A stretch of DNA of 43,238 nt from a candidate division WOR-1 bacterium RIFCSPLOWO2_02_FULL_46_20 (lineage in GTDB: Bacteria; Margulisbacteria; WOR-1; O2-12-FULL-45-9). Positions 19,228 through 26,592 of the stretch are shown one piece after another (positions within the stretch are counted from its first letter, which is position 1; each line of letters begins with the position of its first letter). Under the pieces are notes generated by a model. That model made no database searches. It saw only the letters and a list, made by a program, of their open reading frames with translations, and was not told the DNA's origin. The position numbers and the translations under genes were made by a program. The stretch is from positions 1 through 43,238 of the forward strand of contig METP01000059.1 of NCBI GenBank assembly GCA_001771365.1. Reading direction: 5' to 3'.

Positions 19228-19420
19228 GTGCACCCACTGCCAGGAAATATTTGAAATTCAAAAGAGTATGAATGATTCTTCTTCCCCCCAATGCCCTAAA
19301 TGCGCTTCCCCTGCTCAACGTATATTTAATCTCTTTCGGACTATAGGCGATAGCTCTGAATCAGGCAGCCGCTCCTGTACTTCTTGTTCATCAGGAGCCT
19401 GCTCATCATGTGGAGGATAA
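19208..19420 (+). CDS. FmdB-family zinc ribbon protein
   Basis: [32 protein letters not shown]. Confidence 0.93.
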   Translation: MPYYDYKCTHCQEIFEIQKSMNDSSSPQCPKCASPAQRIFNLFRTIGDSSESGSRSCTSCSSGACSSCGG

Positions 19421-19427
19421 TTCTATA

Positions 19428-19697
19428 ATGAAATTCACCCCCAACGAACTTCTATTCTGGTTTTTTAAAAACAAGACAAAAATTAACCTGGACAACCCTG
19501 CGGATCTGGACACCTACCTTCAGCAAGTATTAACACATGGCAAAACAAACGACATCAAACAGCTGCTTAAAAGAGTAAAACCCTTAAAGTTTCAGGAAGC
19601 TTTTGAGCGTACAAAAAAATTCCTGCCGCTTGAAGTAAAAATGTTCTGGGAGGACTTTATTGGAAATAATTACTCCGCTGCAAAAAGAAATCCTTAA
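19428..19697 (+). CDS. Small antitoxin-like protein (DUF6922-like), predicted partner of the adjacent nucleotidyltransferase
   Basis: LLFWFFKNKTKINLDNPADLDTYLQQVLTHGKTNDIKQLLKRV..FLPLEVKMFWEDF; overlaps the downstream AbiEii-like ORF. Confidence 0.6.
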   Translation: MKFTPNELLFWFFKNKTKINLDNPADLDTYLQQVLTHGKTNDIKQLLKRVKPLKFQEAFERTKKFLPLEVKMFWEDFIGNNYSAAKRNP

Positions 19698-20325
19698 GAT
19701 TTTCCCTGAAATTGAAGATAGTAATGCTTTTTACCTGACAGGAGGAACTGCCTTAGCTGCTTTTTATTTAACGCATAGAAAAAGCAATGATTTGGATTTT
19801 TTTACGGGTGAAGAAAATATCCTTACCCCTTTCAGCTTTCGCCTCGAAAAAAAACTGCGCGATCAACAAATAAACACGGAAAGACGACGCGGATTGCATT
19901 CTTTTGTCGAACTTGTAGTAAACAAAGGCGACGAATCTACCCTTATCCACATCGCGCAAGATGCCCCATTCCGCCTTGAACCACCAATAGAACTTCCGGA
20001 ATTTCCAGGGCTCAAGATTGACAGCCTTGTTGATATTGCCTCGAATAAATTGCTGGCTCTTTTCCAGCGGGCCACCTTGAGAGATTTTATAGATATATAT
20101 TTCCTGATCAAAGAAAATCATTTCACGTCAGAAAAACTAATAAAACTGGCAAAGGAGAAGGACCCGGGTTTTGAGCTTTACTGGTTGGGCGTGGCATTTG
20201 AAAGGATCAATGTTTTTTCTTTTGATTCACCCGATATGCTGCTCTTAATAAAGCCTTGCGCCATGAAAGATCTCCTTTCTCTGTTTAACAATTGGAGAGC
20301 GGAACTTGCAAAAGAATTGCAATAA
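19660..20325 (+). CDS. Nucleotidyltransferase, AbiEii/AbiGii toxin-like
   Basis: FYLTGGTALAAFYLTHRKSNDLDFFTGEE is the GG..L....R.S.DLDF motif of the AbiEii family; TTG start likely. Confidence 0.85.
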   Translation: MEIITPLQKEILKIFPEIEDSNAFYLTGGTALAAFYLTHRKSNDLDFFTGEENILTPFSFRLEKKLRDQQINTERRRGLHSFVELVVNKGDESTLIHIAQDAPFRLEPPIELPEFPGLKIDSLVDIASNKLLALFQRATLRDFIDIYFLIKENHFTSEKLIKLAKEKDPGFELYWLGVAFERINVFSFDSPDMLLLIKPCAMKDLLSLFNNWRAELAKELQ

Positions 20326-20351
20326 CAAAACACCCGGTTGGAGGGTAATTT

Positions 20352-21362
20352 ATGAAAGAGCTGATTAAAAAAGTTGTTGAAGGCCATAATTTAACCAGGC
20401 AGGAAGCCGGCCTGGCCATGGACACTATTATGGGCGGCAACGCTACACCCTCGCAAATCGCCGCGTTTATCACAGCTCTACGCATGAAGGGTGAAACGGC
20501 GGACGAAATCAGCGGTTGCGCTGAAAAAATGAGAGAACATGCAACAAATATTTTCCCAAAGCAGAAAAATCTGGTTGATACCTGCGGCACAGGCGGGGAT
20601 GTTTCCGGTACTTTTAATATTTCAACAGTCGCTGCCCTGGTTGCAGCCGGCGCTGGCATACCAATAGCTAAACATGGCAACAGATCAGTCTCCTCCCGCT
20701 GTGGTTCAGCTGATGTGCTGGAAGCTCTGGGTGTTAAAATTGATATTGAACCCAAAAGAGTTGAAGAATGTATCAACACTATCGGCATCGGTTTTATCTT
20801 TGCGCCAAAATTCCACCAGGCTATGCGTTTTGCCATGCCCGGCAGAAAAGAGATCGGCATCAGAACCGTTTTTAATATTCTTGGCCCTTTAACCAACCCG
20901 GCCAAAGCCTCGGCCCAGGTGCTGGGCGTGTTCAAACCAGAACTAACAAAGTTAATGGCCGAAGTTCTGAAAAAACTTGGCTCAAAAGAAGCAATCGTTG
21001 TCCACGGCCTGGATGGTCTGGACGAAATCTCCATCTCCGACAAAACTCAGGTTTCTCATCTAAAAAACGGCCAGGTTAAAAATTATTTAATTAAACCAAA
21101 AAACTTTGGTGTAAAAAAAGCTAAAAGGACAGAAATCCAGGGCGGTTCGGCCAATGAGAATGCGGCAATCGCTTTAGCTATTCTCAATAACGAAGAAAAA
21201 GGCGCCAAGAGAAATATCGTGCTGATGAACGCGGCCGCGGCTCTCTGCGTTGGGGGCAAAGCCAAAGATTTAAAACAAGGGTTTAAATTAGCCGCCGAAT
21301 CAATTGACACGGGCGCAGCCCAACAAAAGCTCAACGAACTGATTAAATTTACCAACACATAA
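20352..21362 (+). CDS. trpD: Anthranilate phosphoribosyltransferase
   Basis: DTCGTGGDVSGTFNISTVAALVAAGAGIPIAKHGNRSVSSRCGSADVLEALG. Confidence 0.93.
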   Translation: MKELIKKVVEGHNLTRQEAGLAMDTIMGGNATPSQIAAFITALRMKGETADEISGCAEKMREHATNIFPKQKNLVDTCGTGGDVSGTFNISTVAALVAAGAGIPIAKHGNRSVSSRCGSADVLEALGVKIDIEPKRVEECINTIGIGFIFAPKFHQAMRFAMPGRKEIGIRTVFNILGPLTNPAKASAQVLGVFKPELTKLMAEVLKKLGSKEAIVVHGLDGLDEISISDKTQVSHLKNGQVKNYLIKPKNFGVKKAKRTEIQGGSANENAAIALAILNNEEKGAKRNIVLMNAAAALCVGGKAKDLKQGFKLAAESIDTGAAQQKLNELIKFTNT

Positions 21363-21373
21363 GAGGGGGCAAA

Positions 21374-22096
21374 ATGTTCATTAAAACAGAAAATCTGATC
21401 AAAAATTATGGCGAGAAAGCGGCAGTTAACGGGGTCTCCCTTGAAGTTAAACAAGGAGAGGTCGTTGGCCTGCTTGGCCCAAACGGCGCCGGCAAAACCA
21501 CCTCATTCTACATGGTCGTTGGCTTGATCAGACCAGATGCTGGCAGGATCTTTCTGGACGACCATGAGATCACCAAACTTCCCATGCACCAACGCGCCCA
21601 CCTGGGCATTGGCTACCTGCCCCAGGAACAATCTATTTTTAGAAAGCTAACCGTTGAAGAAAACATTTTGGCTCTTTGGGAATTAATGCCGGAAATGAGA
21701 AAAGCGGAATATGAGAAAAAGCTGGTTGCGCTGTTGGCTGAGCTGGGAGTTGCCCATCTGCGCAAACAAAAAGCCTTTACCCTGTCTGGCGGAGAGCAAA
21801 GAAGGGTGGAAATCGCCCGGGCGCTGTGCACCAACCCTCAGTTCCTTCTGCTGGATGAGCCCTTTACGGGAATCGATCCCAAAACAGTAAATGATCTGCA
21901 AGACATTGTGAGACATCTTAAAACAAAAGGGATCGGCATCCTAATCACAGACCATAATGTGCGCGAAACCCTGGCTATAACTGATCGTTCTTATATAATC
22001 CACAAAGGACAAATCCTGGTTGCGGGAGACGCTAAAACCGTTTCTCGGTCGGAAGAGGCCAAGAAATTTTATCTCGGGGAGAACTTCGAACTTTGA
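21374..22096 (+). CDS. lptB: LPS export ABC transporter ATP-binding protein
   Basis: GLLGPNGAGKTTSFYMVVGLIRPDAG, GYLPQEQSIFRKLTVEENI, LSGGEQRRVEIARAL, LLLDEPFTGIDP. Confidence 0.96.
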   Translation: MFIKTENLIKNYGEKAAVNGVSLEVKQGEVVGLLGPNGAGKTTSFYMVVGLIRPDAGRIFLDDHEITKLPMHQRAHLGIGYLPQEQSIFRKLTVEENILALWELMPEMRKAEYEKKLVALLAELGVAHLRKQKAFTLSGGEQRRVEIARALCTNPQFLLLDEPFTGIDPKTVNDLQDIVRHLKTKGIGILITDHNVRETLAITDRSYIIHKGQILVAGDAKTVSRSEEAKKFYLGENFEL

Positions 22097-23184
22097 TCAA
22101 AATCATTGATCGTTATATTCTTAGAGAACTGATTGAACCTTTTCTTTTTGGCCTGGGCGCTTTCACTTCCATCATGGCAGCCAGCATGATACTCTTCGAA
22201 TTAGTTCGAGCTGTCATTTTGCGCGGCATGCCATTTTTGGTGGCCATGCAGATTTTTGTCTACCGGCTCCCGGGTATTGTCGTCTATATTTTTCCTATGG
22301 CTATGCTGCTAGCCGCCCTATTGGCTTTTGCCAGACTCTCACATGATTCAGAAGTTGTGGCTTTCAGAGCTTCCGGCATATCATTGTACCGCTTAATGAT
22401 ACCGGTGCTGGCTCTGGGGTTATTTGTTTCTTTGATTAACCTTACTTTCGCGGAAATCGTTGTCCCAAAATCCAACAAAGCGGCCAAAAACCTGCTGCTC
22501 GAAACCACCACCAAACACACGCCCAAGTTGCAAAAAAATGTCTTTGTGCCTGAGTTGGAAAAAGGGGTGCTTAAGAGGATTTTTTATGCCGAAACCCTGC
22601 GCGGCAACACCATGCGCGATGTAATCGTCCAGGAATTTACGGACGGAAAACTCACCCAGATTATCAATGCCAAACAAGCGACCTGGCGGAAAGAAACCAA
22701 TGAGTGGACTTTTAACTCCGGAACCATTTATCTGATCGCTGAAAGCGGCGAGTACAAGCATTTAATTAAGTTTGAGGAACAATCAGTGGCCATAAAATAT
22801 ACTCCGGCGGATTTCTACATTGGCGACCGCAACCCTGAAGAGATGACCATCAGTGAACTGCGTGAATTTATCACCCTCAAAGAAAAAATGGGGGTGGAAG
22901 TTACCGACTTTAAATTGCAATTAAACATGAAAACGTCCATCCCTTTTGCCTCTTTGGTCTTTGCCCTGCTGGGCGCACCGCTGGGGCTCTCCCCTCGCCG
23001 CGCTTCTTCATCTGTCGGCCTTGGCCTTTCAATTATCGTTATTTTTGTATACTACATACTAACCTTTTTAAGCATGGCTGTAGGTGAGCTCAAATTACTC
23101 ACCCCAGGCCTGGCCGCCTGGCTGCCCAATATCCTGACCGGCGGGATCGGCTGGCGTATTCTCTCCAGGGCCACTGTAAAATAA
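22093..23184 (+). CDS. LptF/LptG family permease (YjgP/YjgQ)
   Basis: IIDRYILRELIEPFLFGLGAF, RLPGIVVYIFPMAMLLAALLAFARLSHDSEVVAFRASG. Confidence 0.92.
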   Translation: MIKIIDRYILRELIEPFLFGLGAFTSIMAASMILFELVRAVILRGMPFLVAMQIFVYRLPGIVVYIFPMAMLLAALLAFARLSHDSEVVAFRASGISLYRLMIPVLALGLFVSLINLTFAEIVVPKSNKAAKNLLLETTTKHTPKLQKNVFVPELEKGVLKRIFYAETLRGNTMRDVIVQEFTDGKLTQIINAKQATWRKETNEWTFNSGTIYLIAESGEYKHLIKFEEQSVAIKYTPADFYIGDRNPEEMTISELREFITLKEKMGVEVTDFKLQLNMKTSIPFASLVFALLGAPLGLSPRRASSSVGLGLSIIVIFVYYILTFLSMAVGELKLLTPGLAAWLPNILTGGIGWRILSRATVK

Positions 23185-24197
23185 TGTTCGCTTTTGGCAT
23201 AAAAACAATCCTCACGCTTCTGCTCACCGGCGGGCTCATCGCTTTTGTCGGAGACTATATCGGCAAAACAATCGGCCGCAAAAAAATAACCATATTTAAA
23301 CTAAGACCACGCCATACTGCCTTTATGATTACTATTATTACCGGGGTTCTAATTTCCCTGATCACCCTTGGCATTATTTTGGCAGTTTCCCAGAATACCC
23401 GCGTTGCCCTGTTTGGGCTTGAAGCGCTAAAAAAGACCTTGAGCGAAAATAAACAGGAGCTGGCAAATACCCTGAGAGAAAAAAAGAAGATTAACCAGGA
23501 GTTTGCGCTGGCTAATATATCTTTAGCCAAAGCCAAACTTGAGATCGCTGCACTGGAAACAAGCAAACAAAAATTAAGCGAAAAAATTGAGGCCTCTCGT
23601 AAAGACACCGTACTTTTTAAGGTTGGGGAAGTCCTGATTGTTTCTCTAATTAAAGCTGGGCCCGAGAGGCTCAAGCTGGAAAGCGGACTAAAACAAATCC
23701 TTTCCGCAGCCGACGCTCAGGTCAGAAGCTTTGGCATAGAAAAAAAAGATCATTTAATCTTTCTCCCACCCGAAGAATTTGAGCAGGCCATCGTTGACCT
23801 TCAGTTAAGCGACAAAGAAAATATCGTGAAAGTAATTGCCGCGCGCAACACCCTGTTCGGAGAAGAGGTTCCTGTGCGCCTGGAAATTTCAGAAAATAAA
23901 TTGATCTATAAAGCCGGGGAAGCTATCGCCGAAACAGAAATTTCACCTTCGTTTCCAAATCCCAGGATTGAACAAGAGATAAAGAAACTCTTGCTCCAAA
24001 CTCATCTCCTGGCCAGGGAGGTTGGAGTAGAACCAGATGCCAGCGGATCACTCGGAAGCCTCCCTTACGCCGAGATCCTCTCAGAAGCCAGGAAAATAAA
24101 AACCTATAAAAAAGAGCTCATCATTAAAACCATGGCCAAATCTGACATCTATGCGATTGGTCCGTTAAAAGTTGAGTTTAAGGCCTTTTATAAATGA
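23184..24197 (+). CDS. DUF3084 family protein
   Basis: GGLIAFVGDYIGKTIGRKKITIFKLRPRHTAFMITIITGVLI followed by coiled coil. Confidence 0.8.
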   Translation: MFAFGIKTILTLLLTGGLIAFVGDYIGKTIGRKKITIFKLRPRHTAFMITIITGVLISLITLGIILAVSQNTRVALFGLEALKKTLSENKQELANTLREKKKINQEFALANISLAKAKLEIAALETSKQKLSEKIEASRKDTVLFKVGEVLIVSLIKAGPERLKLESGLKQILSAADAQVRSFGIEKKDHLIFLPPEEFEQAIVDLQLSDKENIVKVIAARNTLFGEEVPVRLEISENKLIYKAGEAIAETEISPSFPNPRIEQEIKKLLLQTHLLAREVGVEPDASGSLGSLPYAEILSEARKIKTYKKELIIKTMAKSDIYAIGPLKVEFKAFYK

Positions 24198-24583
24198 TTT
24201 TAGCCATTGACCCGGGTAAAATCAAATGCGGGCTAGCCGTGTTGAACGAATCCGGAAACGTCCTCGAAAAAAAAATCATCCCCAGATTGGAGATTTTATC
24301 CGATCTGCCGTTTTATCTGTCTAGATTTAGCATTGCCACGGTGATTGTTGGCCAGGGAGCTTTCGGTAAAGAACTGGGAAAAGAATTGGTAGAATTGGAT
24401 CTAAAAATTAATATTGTTTTTGTCTCGGAAAAAAACTCTACCCTGGAAGCCAGAAAACTCTATTGGCTGAACCATAAACCACTAGGCCTGTACCGTTTTT
24501 TGCCCGCCTCTTTACGTGTTCCACCGGTTCCAATTGATGATTACGCAGCTATGATTCTAGGGTCGCGGTATCTCGAAGGTTAA
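24194..24583 (+). CDS. RNase H-fold YqgF/RuvX-like nuclease
   Basis: MILAIDPGKIKCGLAVLNESG and DDYAAMILG. Confidence 0.75.
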   Translation: MILAIDPGKIKCGLAVLNESGNVLEKKIIPRLEILSDLPFYLSRFSIATVIVGQGAFGKELGKELVELDLKINIVFVSEKNSTLEARKLYWLNHKPLGLYRFLPASLRVPPVPIDDYAAMILGSRYLEG

Positions 24584-25936
24584 TATTTCCTGTTGATTAG
24601 GCCGGGCCAGGCTAAGCACCCTGCCATAGGGATCAATCACGGCAGAGAGGCCCGAATTGCCCACCTGAACAAAATAGCGACGATTTTCAATGGCCCTGAG
24701 AATGCCGGCATTTAGATGATAATAAGGGACAGACGACTTATTAAACCAGGCATCGTTGGTCACCAACAGAATAAAAGCAGATTTCTGGCTTACTTTACTT
24801 CGCATCAGTCCGGGAAAAACCGATTCAAAACAAATCGCGCCGGCAATTGTCAGATCGTTGGCTATAAAAGGCTGTTGGTTTTTACCGGGACTAAATTCCG
24901 CGTCATAATAGCCTACCTTTTTGAGCAAAGGATAAAGAATAGGACGAAAAGGTAAATACTCGCCAAAAGGGACTAATTTTTCTTTATTATAATGGGCCAC
25001 AACCTCCCCCGCCGGAGACATGGCCACAATAGAGTTATAAGCTTTTCCCTGGGTATAATGTGGCGTACCAAAAACTAGCCAGGTCTTGGTCTCTTGACAC
25101 AAAACCTTGAGACGGGGAAAAAGGCGCGCATCACGCAAAACATAGGAGAAGATTGCTGTCTCAGGCCAGACGATGATATCCGGCATAGCCCGAGCCGCTA
25201 ATCTTGTCATTTTTTCGTGTACAGCAAATATCGGCATAACTTTTGTCGCATCTAGTTTTTCCATTTGATCAATATTGGCTTGAACAAGAGATAACTTAAT
25301 CGTCGGCACAACATTTTTGGGTGGTGCCGGCATTTGATAAACTCCATAAGCGTAAATGACCAACAATATAAAAGTGATCAGCGTCAAGGAACCTGCGACT
25401 GAACGTCGCGGTTCCTTGAAAAGATTAACAACGGCGGCATTGAATAATACAACAAGAAAAGTTATACCGTAAACTGAAATAAGAGAGGCGATTTGAATCA
25501 GAGGCAATAAAGATACTTGAGTATAGCCAATATCGCCGGAAGTAAAGCCAAATGGCCCCAGAGCTCTAAACCATTCAACAAAGGTCCAGAGTGCGGCCAC
25601 TATCACCGGGTAGGCAACACCGCTCACCTTTACCAAACGTAAAAGAAGTATGAACAAAAGAATAAAGAGCGTCTGAAACAGAGTAAAGACACCCCACCCC
25701 AACAATACCCACCACCCCGCAAATCGCAGCAGCGCCGTTATAACCCAAAATAAATCCAGTCCAAAAAAAAACAAACCAAAAAATAAACCGCACCACAGGG
25801 ATTCTTTCAGGTTTTTCACCTTAGTTAAGGCTATCAGCAAAGGCACCAGCGCCACCCAGGCCAGCCAAAATAAATTGGCCTTGGGAAAAGACAGCGACAG
25901 AAGGATCCCGGACAAAACAGATAAAATTATATTCAT
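24557..25936 (-). CDS. lnt: Apolipoprotein N-acyltransferase
   Basis: N-terminal TMs plus carbon-nitrogen hydrolase: PDIIVWPETAIFSY, NKEKLVPFGEYLPFRP, GAICFESVFP, TNDAWF. Confidence 0.95.
   Translation of the reverse strand: MNIILSVLSGILLSLSFPKANLFWLAWVALVPLLIALTKVKNLKESLWCGLFFGLFFFGLDLFWVITALLRFAGWWVLLGWGVFTLFQTLFILLFILLLRLVKVSGVAYPVIVAALWTFVEWFRALGPFGFTSGDIGYTQVSLLPLIQIASLISVYGITFLVVLFNAAVVNLFKEPRRSVAGSLTLITFILLVIYAYGVYQMPAPPKNVVPTIKLSLVQANIDQMEKLDATKVMPIFAVHEKMTRLAARAMPDIIVWPETAIFSYVLRDARLFPRLKVLCQETKTWLVFGTPHYTQGKAYNSIVAMSPAGEVVAHYNKEKLVPFGEYLPFRPILYPLLKKVGYYDAEFSPGKNQQPFIANDLTIAGAICFESVFPGLMRSKVSQKSAFILLVTNDAWFNKSSVPYYHLNAGILRAIENRRYFVQVGNSGLSAVIDPYGRVLSLARPNQQEILTFEIPRP
25384..25419. 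repeat. Palindromic element inside lnt
   Basis: TCAAGGAACC-T-GCGAC-TGAAC-GTCGC-GGTTCCTTGA: 10-bp plus 5-bp stem with one bulged T, 5-nt loop; encodes FKEPRRSVAGSL. Confidence 0.85.
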
Positions 25937-26592
25937 TATTCCATCCTTATGCTACAGCCTAAAATATCCAGGCCGGCATCAAGGCTGCTATTCTCGCTAT
26001 CATCAACATAAAAGACCGAGCCGGAAATTTTGGAAATATAATTATTAGGGCTGGGCAAATGATCCGCGGGTATTTTTGCCTGTCCAACCGGCCAGGGGAC
26101 ACTGACCAGGTCAAAATAGATCCGATCAGGAACTGCGGCGCCAAATATATCGCTTAATTGAAAAGTGAAAACAATTTTTGATTTAGTCTCGCCTAAAGTC
26201 GAAAAGACCTCCCGCGATATCGACAGATTACTGGCAAAAGGACCTTTAACCGTAGAATAGCCACCTGGATCAACAATAATATAGCCCGACCAGGTCAAAT
26301 AAAAATTAGCATAGTAGGCTTCGGCACTGCCCAATTCCGGCGTCATCCCCGGTTCCAGAAACTCTGGCGCATTTTCTATTATGTCCGGTGGCGGCAGGGC
26401 GACTTTGTAACCTTCAATGGAGCTCAAAACCATGAAATAACGGTTGGTCTCAACCTCGAGAGTCCCCCTTAAGGTTACATCCACAATCATGTGGTCGCCA
26501 TAGTCGACAATCGAAGTCACTGTGCGCGCACAGCCAAAACCAAACAACATGACTATAGCCAAAACAAGTATAATACTTTTATTTTGCATCAA
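25936..26592 (-). CDS. Predicted lipoprotein of unknown function between lptD and lnt
   Basis: Signal peptide and lipobox MMQNKSIILVLAIVMLFGFGC. Confidence 0.7.
   Translation of the reverse strand: MMQNKSIILVLAIVMLFGFGCARTVTSIVDYGDHMIVDVTLRGTLEVETNRYFMVLSSIEGYKVALPPPDIIENAPEFLEPGMTPELGSAEAYYANFYLTWSGYIIVDPGGYSTVKGPFASNLSISREVFSTLGETKSKIVFTFQLSDIFGAAVPDRIYFDLVSVPWPVGQAKIPADHLPSPNNYISKISGSVFYVDDSENSSLDAGLDILGCSIRME

Noticed and set aside
20285-21043. Long antisense ORF (252 aa) opposite trpD
   Set aside because: The trpD product is clearly conserved; the antisense frame is open by codon bias only.
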